64,000 bases of DNA from Magnetovibrio sp. (GTDB lineage: Bacteria; Pseudomonadota; Alphaproteobacteria; Rhodospirillales; Casp-alpha2), in the NCBI GenBank assembly GCA_002690705.1, contig NZFO01000016.1:160843-224842 (forward strand), read 5' to 3'. Under the pieces are notes generated by a model. The model ran no database searches, was not told the DNA's origin, and worked only from the letters and a program-made list of their open reading frames with translations. The first letter of the stretch is position 1, and every line of letters starts with the position of its first letter. Made by a program: the position numbers and the translations under genes. Shown here piece by piece: positions 8,875 to 16,879 of the stretch.

Positions 8875-9702
8875 TTAATCAACTATACTCATTCCAACAT
8901 TAGTCGGTTGATAGGAGCTATCACCAGTGGATTGTGGCTCAAACACTTCGTGCTGTAACTTTCCCGCAACCGCACGCATATTTGGTAATTTCTCAGCGGC
9001 ATCCTGAAGAGTCATTCGCGCGACTGGCGCGTGAACAGCCAGTCCAGCGACAGCGCGGCCGTCCCGGTCGTAAATTGGAACAGCCAGATCCACGAGCCCC
9101 TTAAGATTTTCCTCATTATTGACCGCATACCCTTTGCGCCGAATTTGCTTGAATTCTAGCTCCAGATCATCGATTTCAGTCATAGTATTCTGCATAAATT
9201 TTAACATTGATATGCTATCTAAAATTCGTCGCCGCGTCCGGCATGGAAGATGAGCCAGCAACAACTTACCAATCGCCGACGCGTGAATAGGAATTCTGCT
9301 GCCTGCACTTAGCTGCAGACGCAATGGCCAATCACACCCTACCCTGTCAATATATACTATCTCATCACGCTCCATAATACCGACATTGCATGTCTCGCCG
9401 ATATCGCTGACAAGCTTACGCAAGGTCGAACGGATAGGAGCTAACCTAGCGGCGGAACGAAGCGCTTTTAGGCTCAAATGTATCATTCGGGCACCAACAT
9501 AGTAATGTTCTCGGGCCAAGTCTCGACGCACCAGATTAAGGTCCTTTAACTGTCGAAATACACGATGTACGGTCTGACGTGGCAGGTCTAATTTGGACGA
9601 AATATCGGCGAGATTCTCGGGACGTTTGCTCTGAAGTAAAGTATCGAGAACCAAGGTTGCTTTTTGTAAAGCGGACCCACTCTCTTTCTGATAATCCGCC
9701 AT
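8875..9702 (-). CDS. IclR-family transcriptional regulator
   Basis: 275 residues from the ATG at 9702, which has GAGAGG 5 bases upstream; the longer reading from 9801 lacks a good site. N-terminal winged helix (about residues 10-75): ALQKATLVLDTLL...NLADISSKLDLPRQTVHRVFRQLKDLNLV. The effector-binding domain follows, with GETCNVGIMERDEIVYIDRV and the IHASAIGKLLLAHLP signature, then KGYAVNNEENLKGLVDLAVPI. IclR proteins sense small acids or aromatic compounds. It is the first gene of the operon running down to the MFS gene and is divergent from azlC across 171 bases, the likely operator region. Control of the acid-activation operon is the simplest role. Confidence 0.88.
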   Translation of the reverse strand: MADYQKESGSALQKATLVLDTLLQSKRPENLADISSKLDLPRQTVHRVFRQLKDLNLVRRDLAREHYYVGARMIHLSLKALRSAARLAPIRSTLRKLVSDIGETCNVGIMERDEIVYIDRVGCDWPLRLQLSAGSRIPIHASAIGKLLLAHLPCRTRRRILDSISMLKFMQNTMTEIDDLELEFKQIRRKGYAVNNEENLKGLVDLAVPIYDRDGRAVAGLAVHAPVARMTLQDAAEKLPNMRAVAGKLQHEVFEPQSTGDSSYQPTNVGMSIVD

Positions 9703-9873
9703 ATACCTCTCACCGATCTTATTTATGACCTTAGGTTGGACAATACGGAAAGTTAAGCGCATGGGAACCATCGATTCAATTATATTTTTTATTTGTCCCA
9801 CTTTTTGAAATATTGAATACTATTTATGAAACTTTTTGATTTTAAACTGAGATTTTTAGAGGGGACTTAAACC

Positions 9874-10662
9874 TTGTCCTCGTGGCCAATTAAAAATACC
9901 AAAAAAGCTTTTATAAACCCCCGTGAAGCCTTTATTAGTGGAGTTGTCCAGGGTAGCAAAATGCCAACGGTTATGGTTTCAGCGGCGATGATCGGGTTTG
10001 GATCATTAGCGCGAGAATCCGGCCTTTCTTTGGATGTCACCCTAGCTTTAACGATCGGTTTGTGGGGACTTCCGGGCCAAGTTGCCATGGCTGAAATGTG
10101 GGCTTTAAGTGCACCGGTCCTCGCAATCGTGGCCGCGTCATCGATGGGAAACATGCGTTTCCTCCCGATGGCTTTAATCACCGCTCCTTGGTTCCATGGC
10201 GATAACCGCCCACGTTGGACGCGGTATTTGGCAGCGCAGGTGATGTCGGTAAATGTTTGGAGTATTTTTGTCCAGAATGCGGCCAATCTTGCCATTGGTC
10301 AGCGCTACCCTTACTTCATGGGCATTGGGACTATCTGCGTATTTAGTGGAATTTTAGCTACGATTTTAGGGTTTTTTTTAGCTGGCACCCTGCCAGTTTC
10401 TGTCACTATTGCGTTGATCTTTTTAAACCCAGCCTACTTCTTATTCGTCTTTTCGTCAGTACGTCAGCGAAATTGCATGATAGCCGTGATTCTCGGTTTT
10501 TTTTTAGGGCCGTTGCTCCACCAAAGTATACCAGACTGGAGTGTCCCGCTTACTGGGATAATTGCCGGAACCACTGCGTTCCTTCTCGACGAGACTAACT
10601 TACTATCAAAAATATTTCAAAACCCTGCGAAGAAAAGAGGAAAAAATGATGGAACCACCTAA
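9874..10662 (+). CDS. azlC: AzlC-family branched-chain amino acid exporter subunit
   Basis: 262 residues from a TTG at 9874 with GAGGGG about 9 bases upstream; no better ATG exists before the conserved N-terminus. The protein has the AzlC signature: AFISGVVQGSKMPTVMVSAA, then GLWGLPGQVAMAEMWA and the SSMGNMRFLPMAL segment, followed by several hydrophobic helices. AzlCD forms an inner-membrane exporter of branched-chain amino acids or analogues in characterised bacteria. The gene overlaps the small-subunit gene. It is divergent from the IclR gene, so a regulatory link to the acid-activation operon (for example export of a product) is possible but unproven. Confidence 0.8.
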   Translation: MSSWPIKNTKKAFINPREAFISGVVQGSKMPTVMVSAAMIGFGSLARESGLSLDVTLALTIGLWGLPGQVAMAEMWALSAPVLAIVAASSMGNMRFLPMALITAPWFHGDNRPRWTRYLAAQVMSVNVWSIFVQNAANLAIGQRYPYFMGIGTICVFSGILATILGFFLAGTLPVSVTIALIFLNPAYFLFVFSSVRQRNCMIAVILGFFLGPLLHQSIPDWSVPLTGIIAGTTAFLLDETNLLSKIFQNPAKKRGKNDGTT

Positions 10663-11011
10663 TCTATGGGCCACTTCATCACTTTGGATATTAACGGGCT
10701 TGTGTTTTTTGGGAACCTTCGTGTGGCGCGCTATCGGTATCGCGATTTCAACTAAAATCAATCCTGATGGCAAGTGGTTTCAATGGTTGAATTGTATTGC
10801 CTACGCTATGCTCGCTGGTTTAATAGCCCGCATACTCACATCCCCCATAGGGATTTTGGCTACAACGCCAATCATGGACCGCGCTCTGGCAATGGCGGCA
10901 GGATTGGTCATATTCATAATGCTGGGACGGGATGTCTTTGCCGCCACGCTTATCGCTTTCAGTGTGATGTTAATTTTGACAGCCGCCCGGAGCTTGGGTT
11001 GGCTCTTTTAA
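10646..11011 (+). CDS. azlD: AzlD-family small membrane subunit
   Basis: 121 residues with four hydrophobic segments: about 7-24, 42-62, 74-92 and 98-117. Size and position directly after azlC fit AzlD, the partner of AzlC. The start was placed at the ATG at 10646, behind AAGAGG 5 bases upstream; a second ATG follows at 10649. The coding sequence overlaps azlC by 17 bases, which indicates coupled translation. Sequence identity to known AzlD is not obvious by eye, so the name rests mostly on size, topology and linkage. Confidence 0.7.
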   Translation: MMEPPNLWATSSLWILTGLCFLGTFVWRAIGIAISTKINPDGKWFQWLNCIAYAMLAGLIARILTSPIGILATTPIMDRALAMAAGLVIFIMLGRDVFAATLIAFSVMLILTAARSLGWLF

Positions 11012-11187
11012 AACTATAAATATACGACTTGGGTTCATGGAGGGCATTCTACCATAAAACACAAGTGATTAGCTATAAAAACGCTCACGCTCTAGGTATC
11101 ACGCAACCGACTCCTGCACTTTTTTTACAGGAGGCATTCATGCAGAGCCACAGGTAACACATGCGAAGCCACCGCGATTCGTCCAGC

Positions 11188-11979
11188 CTAAAAAATAACA
11201 TCTTTTAACGCGTAATAAAATTCATGTGGACGCTCGAGCATCATCATATGGCCACAGTTCTCTATTACTACAACATGTCCATCCGCCATAGAGTTTGATA
11301 ATATCCGCCCACTTTTAACCGGCGTCATTTTATCTTGATCACCCAAGACACAGTAAGCTGGACATATTATTTTTGCAGCCGCCTCCCGTATACCTCTATA
11401 TGCATTGCAGGCCTCCAGATCGCTGCTTAATACTCCCAAAGCTGCATTTCCCAGTAGAACTTTGCTAGCCCCATGAACCCATAGACCCGGTGACGGATGA
11501 CCACCGATTTTTGCCGCCTCCCCTAATCCCCAGAATACAATCAATTCCGGACCGAGTGGCTTATTGGCAGCTGCCGCAGAGAGCAAAATTGGGTGAACCT
11601 GCATAGTTTCCGCAACCCCCACCAAAATAACTTTATCAACTCGGTCAGAGTGTCGAGCACCTGCATCAAGTGCAATCAAAGCACCCATCGAATGGCCCAT
11701 TAAACTTGCAGATTTAATCTTAACTGTATCCATGAATTGAATAATCCAGTCAGTCATATCGACGATATTTTCTAGGGCAGGTCCGTCAGAGCGGCCATGC
11801 CCTGGTAAATCGACAGCAAACACTCTAATGCCGCGATGCGCTATATTCCGTGTCTGTAATTGCCATGCCGTCCGGTCCATCCCAGCGCCATGAATCAGTA
11901 TCACTGCAGGACACTCACTGCTACTGATATAACCACCAGTGGCAGCATTTACAGTTTTTCCTTGAACTAAGAATTCCAT
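11188..11979 (-). CDS. Alpha/beta hydrolase
   Basis: 263 residues. The oxyanion region VILIHGAGMDRTAWQ (about 26-40), VFAVDLPGHGRSDGP (about 54-68), the nucleophile elbow LMGHSMGALIALDAG (Ser in GHSMG, about residue 96), an acid in VLGDQDKMTP and the final histidine in VIENCGHMMMLERP form a full catalytic triad of the fold. Many carboxylesterases, haloperoxidase-like and meta-cleavage hydrolases look like this, so the substrate cannot be named. It lies 11 bases downstream of the O-acetylhomoserine sulfhydrylase gene and is likely in one transcript with it. Cytoplasmic. Confidence 0.85.
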   Translation of the reverse strand: MEFLVQGKTVNAATGGYISSSECPAVILIHGAGMDRTAWQLQTRNIAHRGIRVFAVDLPGHGRSDGPALENIVDMTDWIIQFMDTVKIKSASLMGHSMGALIALDAGARHSDRVDKVILVGVAETMQVHPILLSAAAANKPLGPELIVFWGLGEAAKIGGHPSPGLWVHGASKVLLGNAALGVLSSDLEACNAYRGIREAAAKIICPAYCVLGDQDKMTPVKSGRILSNSMADGHVVVIENCGHMMMLERPHEFYYALKDVIF

Positions 11980-11990
11980 TCTGATGCTCC

Positions 11991-13286
11991 TTAGACCTTT
12001 TGGGACAGTCGAATGGCTTGATCGAGATCGTCAATAATATCCCTGGAATTTTCAATTCCCACTGAGAGCCGGACCATCCCCTCGCCAATCCCTGCGGCTT
12101 CTAAAGCAGCTTTTTTCATTTGCTGATGTGTTGTAGAGGCCGGGTGAATAACCAAAGTTTTTGCATCACCTACATTGGCGAGGTGGGACGCAAGTTTAAC
12201 AGACTCGATAAACGCGCGGCCTGCAGGGCGTCCCCCCTTAAGGCCAAAACTCAGCATCGCACCCGTACCTAATGGCATCAATTTTGCCGCCAATTCGTAA
12301 TCCCTGTGCGACCTTAGGCCCGGGTAATTTACCCATTCCACGGCATCGTCATTTTCTAAGAATTCTGAGACTGCTTGAGCATTCGCGACGTGTTTATCCA
12401 TTCTAAGTGGTAACGTCTCGAGGCCTTGAAGAATATAAAATGCATTAGCTGGGCTCATGCAGGCACCAAAGTCCTTCATACCCTCTGCGCGTGCTCGCAT
12501 AATCAATGCTTGGGGGCCAAATTCCTCTGCAAAGTCCAATCCATGGTATCCCTCGTAGGGCTCAGTTAGCGTAGGAAATTTACCCGAGGATTCCCAATCA
12601 AAGCGGCCTGAGTCAACGAACACACCACCGATCGCAATACCATGCCCACCCATATATTTTGTTAAGGAGTGCATGACTATGTCAGCACCGTATTCAAAGG
12701 GTTTCATTAGATATGGTGTTGTAAATGTGCTGTCGATCATCAGAGGCACACCTGCATCATGAGCCACTTTAGCAACGGCCGTGATATCCATAACTTCTAT
12801 ACCAGGGTTACCCAATGTTTCTCCAAAAACAAGGCGCGTTTCCTCGGTAATCGCTGACTTAAATGATCCCGGTTCACGCGGGTCAACAAACGTTGTCGTA
12901 ATTCCAAACCGCGGGAGTGTATAACTGAAAAGATTATGTGTTCCGCCATACAATGAACCAGAGGCCACAATATGGCCGCCTTTATCCATCAATGTTGCAA
13001 TAGCCGTGAAAATCGCTGCCATGCCACTCGCGGTTGCCACGGCCCCCACCCCACCTTCTAGGGCTGCAATCCTCTCTTCCATAACCGCTACGGTTGGATT
13101 AGAAAGCCGAGTATAGATATGGCCCGGACGTTCTAAATTATAGAGGGCTGCAGCGTGGTCCGTATCATTGAACACGTATGACGTAGTCTGGTAAATCGGC
13201 ACCGCACGCGCACCGGTTGCTGGGTCCGGTTGCTGTCCTGCATGCAAACTGAGTGTATCGAATTGAAAAAATTTTGGCGTGACCAT
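11991..13286 (-). CDS. metY: O-acetylhomoserine aminocarboxypropyltransferase (sulfhydrylase), PLP-dependent
   Basis: 431 residues from the ATG at 13286 ([18 protein letters not shown]) behind GGGAG; the longer frame to 13352 overlaps the divergent gene. The Cys/Met-metabolism PLP fold is clear: [54 protein letters not shown] and SGMAAIFTA at the PLP site. [20 protein letters not shown] precedes the Schiff-base lysine in [11 protein letters not shown], and the C-terminus has [12 protein letters not shown]. These features are those of MetY-type enzymes that make homocysteine (or methionine from methanethiol) from O-acetylhomoserine. It is divergent from the hydroxyacyl-CoA dehydrogenase across 59 bases. 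A MetZ (O-succinylhomoserine) specificity cannot be excluded. Confidence 0.88.
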   Translation of the reverse strand: MVTPKFFQFDTLSLHAGQQPDPATGARAVPIYQTTSYVFNDTDHAAALYNLERPGHIYTRLSNPTVAVMEERIAALEGGVGAVATASGMAAIFTAIATLMDKGGHIVASGSLYGGTHNLFSYTLPRFGITTTFVDPREPGSFKSAITEETRLVFGETLGNPGIEVMDITAVAKVAHDAGVPLMIDSTFTTPYLMKPFEYGADIVMHSLTKYMGGHGIAIGGVFVDSGRFDWESSGKFPTLTEPYEGYHGLDFAEEFGPQALIMRARAEGMKDFGACMSPANAFYILQGLETLPLRMDKHVANAQAVSEFLENDDAVEWVNYPGLRSHRDYELAAKLMPLGTGAMLSFGLKGGRPAGRAFIESVKLASHLANVGDAKTLVIHPASTTHQQMKKAALEAAGIGEGMVRLSVGIENSRDIIDDLDQAIRLSQKV

Positions 13287-13345
13287 TAGCGCGCTCCCGG
13301 TTATCAAATACTCACAAGTTAATAGATTAAACGAGGATTTAAGCA

Positions 13346-14659
13346 ATGGCACGCGAGATCAATTCAGTTGCCGTAATTGGCGGCGGCACCATGGGCAGCG
13401 GAATCGCTGGCCTTTGCGCCCAAAAGGATATAACGGTTCTGCTTCTCGAGGTTAGCCACGAGGCGGCTAAATTGGCTTTGGATCGTATCAAATCAGGCCG
13501 CCCGCCTGCGATCAACGACCCCGCAAAAGCAGAGCATATTATATTAGGCACGATTGATGACGATCTTGAAAAAATTGCTGAATACGATTGGGTATGTGAG
13601 GCCGTAGTTGAAGACCTACACACCAAACGCGATTTATTTAAGCGGCTGGAGCCCTTGCGCAAAGACGGGTCCATAGTCTCAACCAATACGTCAGGAATAC
13701 CGCTCCGAGATGTGACCAATGGTATGCCAAAAAGGTTAAGATGCGATATCGCGGTCACACATTTTTTTAACCCAGTTAAGCTCATGAAGCTGCTAGAGCT
13801 AATCCCGGGCAAAGACACCACGCCTGACGTTATTGAATCCTTGGGTAAGTTTTGTCGTGAAACCCTTGGTAAGGGCGTCGTTAACGCTAAGGATACAGTC
13901 AATTTCATTGGCAATCGCATAGGATGTTATTGGATGCTGCGCGGTCTACATGATGCCGAATGTTCACTAAATAAAGGTCTCTCCATGGAACAAGTAGATG
14001 CGCAATTGTCAGCACCCATGGGACTGCCACCCACAGGATTATTCGGCTTGGTCGACCTGATTGGGCTGGACGTTATGCACCTTGTAGGAAAAAATTTGGC
14101 GTATAATTTACCTGCGAGCGATCCCGGCGTTGCATTCAACACTTTCCCCGAATCAATTCATGCGATGCTCGAACGCGGCCAACTAGGGCGAAAAACGGGA
14201 GCAGGCTTCTATCGAATAAACAAATTTGACGATGGATCGCGTAAGACAGAGGTTTTCGACCTTGTTTCAGGTAATTGGCGCGAAGTTGAGAAGACATCCT
14301 TAGATAATGCGCATAGCGGACCAAGGTCTATGTTCGAAAATGATGAAGCCGGCAAATTAGCTTGGCGAATCATGGGCGGCACGCTGATTTACGCTGCTGA
14401 TTTAGTACCCGAAATTGCTGACAACATAGTAAATATCGACCGCGCTATGAAGTGGGGGTATGGCTGGAGTGAAGGGCCTTTCGAGATGATGGATACCCTG
14501 ATCCCAGAAAAAATTATTGAAAAATTATTGAATGAGGGTCGCTCACTCCCAAAAATGCTACGGGTCTTACAAGACGTCGGAGCTGAGACGTTCTACCGTC
14601 ACGGCGGTTTAAGATACTTAGGACTAGACGGACAGTACCATTCAACACCCCCAGAATAA
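13346..14659 (+). CDS. 3-hydroxyacyl-CoA dehydrogenase, apparently lacking the fused enoyl-CoA hydratase half
   Basis: 437 residues. NAD-binding Rossmann domain at the start (AVIGGGTMGSGIAGLCA), then CEAVVEDLHTKRDLF, SIVSTNTSGIP, and the catalytic region VTHFFNPVKLMKLLELI with the active-site His. A first C-terminal helical domain (NFIGNRIGCYWM, LGRKTGAGFY) is followed by a second (WRIMGGTLIYAADLVPEIA to MKWGYGWSEGPFEMMD). In the homologous alphaproteobacterial fusion proteins, as I recall them, this arrangement continues into a crotonase domain to about 750 residues. Here the frame stops just after YLGLDGQYHSTPPE and the next gene converges 22 bases later, so the hydratase half seems lost. 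The reaction would be 3-hydroxyacyl-CoA to 3-ketoacyl-CoA with NAD. Confidence 0.85.
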   Translation: MAREINSVAVIGGGTMGSGIAGLCAQKDITVLLLEVSHEAAKLALDRIKSGRPPAINDPAKAEHIILGTIDDDLEKIAEYDWVCEAVVEDLHTKRDLFKRLEPLRKDGSIVSTNTSGIPLRDVTNGMPKRLRCDIAVTHFFNPVKLMKLLELIPGKDTTPDVIESLGKFCRETLGKGVVNAKDTVNFIGNRIGCYWMLRGLHDAECSLNKGLSMEQVDAQLSAPMGLPPTGLFGLVDLIGLDVMHLVGKNLAYNLPASDPGVAFNTFPESIHAMLERGQLGRKTGAGFYRINKFDDGSRKTEVFDLVSGNWREVEKTSLDNAHSGPRSMFENDEAGKLAWRIMGGTLIYAADLVPEIADNIVNIDRAMKWGYGWSEGPFEMMDTLIPEKIIEKLLNEGRSLPKMLRVLQDVGAETFYRHGGLRYLGLDGQYHSTPPE

Positions 14660-14681
14660 GTTTTGGATGATTACTCAAACC

Positions 14682-15806
14682 TTATCCCAATTCTGCGGCT
14701 AATCGAGAGAGCGGACCTTTCCAATCATTTGGTTTTTCTTGGCGGATTAAGCGCATGTATGGGTACCACGGCGTAGTCTCACGGCCTTTCCCCCACCGCC
14801 AATCAGCGCAATAGGGTAAAAGTAAATACACAGGTTTACCCATCGCTCCAGCCAAATGCGCTACAGACGTATCAACAGTAACGACACAGTCTAAGTTCAT
14901 AATCAAAGCTGCTGTGTCTGCAAAATCATAGATATGTGATGTCATATCCTCCACTTTTGAGCCCTGAGCATCACGACTACGCTCGCCCTTTTGTAAAGAG
15001 ATAAAGCGTGGCCCGACTGGAAGATTGTTGGATAATAACTCAAAAGGTAATGACCTGTATGGATCGTTTGGATGCGACGAACGACCGGACCAACATAACC
15101 CGATTGATCGCAAATTTTTAATGGGTCTTATTCGTCTCCGCCAACGAGCCACGCGCCGTGAGCTCGGAGCAAGGTATGCGTTTTGTTTTTCTAAATCAGC
15201 GGCCCTTATGCCAAAAATCTGCGGTAAACTCGAGACTGGAATATAATAATCAAATTTCCCAGCATAACGCCAATCAGAAAAAATATGCTTAATATGTGAA
15301 AAATCTCGAAAAAGGTTTTTTAAAAGCGCGGGGCAGCCGAAAATAGTTGAACCACCCATTGCCGGGATTCGAACTAAGAAACGCACAAATTGCATAACAT
15401 CCCCATAACCTTGATCACCAATAGCTAGAAGAGTTCTGCCACGGAGCGGCTCACCACGCCAACGAGGTACACCAATCTTAAAGAAAGGGTCTCGTCCCAC
15501 ACCCTTGTAACGCCATTCATATTCAGCCCAGCCCTCTATCCATTGTCCATCAGCTAGGAGCGATTGGGCCAAAAGGAGGTGTGTCGCAGAATGATTAGGT
15601 TGCACATTCAAAGCCTCTCGGTAAAGTTGAATGGCCTCACTCATCTGACCGAGGGCCTCGAATGTACGCGCCAAATAAACCTTGGCTTCGAAATGATCCG
15701 GATCAATTATAAGAGCTTGAGAAAACGCCCTCTCAGCATCTTCAAATTGCCAGTCAATAAACGCCACACGACCCAGCTCAAAAAATTCAGCATTAGCCGC
15801 CGTCAT
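14682..15806 (-). CDS. TPR protein with C-terminal glycosyltransferase-like domain
   Basis: 374 residues from the ATG at 15806; the frame opens earlier with TTG at 15812 and no strong ribosome-binding site is seen for either. Residues 1-75 form about two tetratricopeptide repeats (GRVAFIDWQFEDAERAFSQA, then YLARTFEALGQMSEAIQLYREA), with a third partial repeat. The C-terminal 250 residues contain GDQGYGDVMQFVRFL and SIGLCWSGRSSHPND, followed by DFADTAALIMNLDCVVTVDT and SVAHLAGAMGKPVYLLLPY. Their layout resembles GT-B family 9/O-GlcNAc-transferase-like domains found fused to TPRs. The acceptor is unknown. It converges on the hydroxyacyl-CoA dehydrogenase gene. Confidence 0.75.
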   Translation of the reverse strand: MTAANAEFFELGRVAFIDWQFEDAERAFSQALIIDPDHFEAKVYLARTFEALGQMSEAIQLYREALNVQPNHSATHLLLAQSLLADGQWIEGWAEYEWRYKGVGRDPFFKIGVPRWRGEPLRGRTLLAIGDQGYGDVMQFVRFLVRIPAMGGSTIFGCPALLKNLFRDFSHIKHIFSDWRYAGKFDYYIPVSSLPQIFGIRAADLEKQNAYLAPSSRRVARWRRRIRPIKNLRSIGLCWSGRSSHPNDPYRSLPFELLSNNLPVGPRFISLQKGERSRDAQGSKVEDMTSHIYDFADTAALIMNLDCVVTVDTSVAHLAGAMGKPVYLLLPYCADWRWGKGRETTPWYPYMRLIRQEKPNDWKGPLSRLAAELG

Positions 15807-16110
15807 CGCCAAAGTTCATTATTAGGTTGCTGTCGATTAATTCTTTGTATCAAAACCCCCTCTTTGCAAAAAAGAACAAGGCTTACACCTTGATTCTAAA
15901 AAACAGTCACCTCTTACCATAAGTGATGGTATCACGATAGCCCTTCCGCTATTCTATTAAGATATCATACAAGTGCAGTGCATAAACGCTTGCATTACCA
16001 ATAACCGGTATCCTTTTCTTGTCGATAGGTCAGGGGGAGAAACGACCCACTGAAGATTTTACTTCTACTTAAATCGATGATGTAATAAAGATTAAGAAAA
16101 ATCTTGCCAA
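15807..16110. other. Intergenic region, no gene seen
   Basis: AT-rich stretch between the TPR gene (start at 15806) and the end of the SDR gene (16111), both on the minus strand. Readings in all frames are interrupted. It must carry the TPR gene promoter and perhaps the SDR terminator, but no convincing hairpin or promoter pair was recognised. Confidence 0.4.
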
Positions 16111-16878
16111 TTAAACAGAAGAGATTAAATGCCCGCCATCAACCGGCATGATGACGCCCGTCATATACGCACCCGCGTCAGAAGCCAGTAACAACAAAGG
16201 GCCATCCAGATCATGGATATTACCCGTGCGTCTCTGAGGAATACGACCTATAATTTCCTGTCCATGTTCACTCTCCAGAAAATCACGATTAAGATCCGTG
16301 ATAAAATATCCCGGCGCCAGTGCATTCACCCTGATACTATGTTGTGCCCATTCTAGAGCGAGTACTTTTGTCATCTGCACCACGCCTGCTTTTGAGACTG
16401 CATATGGCAGTAGACCCTTAGCGATCCTTAAGCCTAAAATTGAGGCGATGTTTACTATTGAGCCGTGTTGCCCGCCGGAGACCATCCGTTGACCCGCCTC
16501 TTGAGCTACATTCCAGACCCCCTTAAGATTAGTGCTCATAACGTCATCAAAGATTTCCTCATCAAGTTTCAATGCCGAACCGCGCCCTGAAATGCCTGCA
16601 TTATTGACAATGATGGTTACAGGGCCAAGTTGCTGATACGCCGCCTCGAAAGCTCCCGCAACACTATCACGATCGACTACGTCCATTGTTAACGCGATTG
16701 CTCTCCCCCCTGATAACTTTATCTCGGATACAACATTGGCTATTTTGTCCGCACGTCTAGCCGCAATAGCAACTTGTGCACCCGCCTTAGCCAACGTGTG
16801 GGCGAAATGGCGACCAAGCCCCCCTGACGCCCCAGTGACAAGGGCTGTTTTACCACTAAGATCAATCTTTATTGACAT
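16111..16878 (-). CDS. SDR-family oxidoreductase (FabG/3-ketoacyl reductase-like)
   Basis: 255 residues from the ATG at 16878 (MSIKIDLSGKTALVTGASGG), one base after the stop of the acyl-CoA synthetase gene and behind GGAG. Classical short-chain dehydrogenase signs: TGASGGLGRH nucleotide loop, NNAGISG, catalytic Ser in IVNIASILG, and Tyr/Lys in PYAVSKAG. The C-terminus ends MTGVIMPVDGGH, as in FabG-like enzymes. Together with the upstream acyl-CoA synthetase it may reduce or oxidise an acyl-CoA-level alcohol/ketone. Substrate and direction cannot be read from the sequence. Confidence 0.85.
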   Translation of the reverse strand: MSIKIDLSGKTALVTGASGGLGRHFAHTLAKAGAQVAIAARRADKIANVVSEIKLSGGRAIALTMDVVDRDSVAGAFEAAYQQLGPVTIIVNNAGISGRGSALKLDEEIFDDVMSTNLKGVWNVAQEAGQRMVSGGQHGSIVNIASILGLRIAKGLLPYAVSKAGVVQMTKVLALEWAQHSIRVNALAPGYFITDLNRDFLESEHGQEIIGRIPQRRTGNIHDLDGPLLLLASDAGAYMTGVIMPVDGGHLISSV

Positions 16879-16879
16879 G

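Noticed and set aside
11111..11133. Terminator between azlD and the hydrolase gene (CTCCTG ... CAGGAG)
   Set aside because: The 6-bp stem is weak, the T run is in the loop and not after the stem, so it does not qualify.
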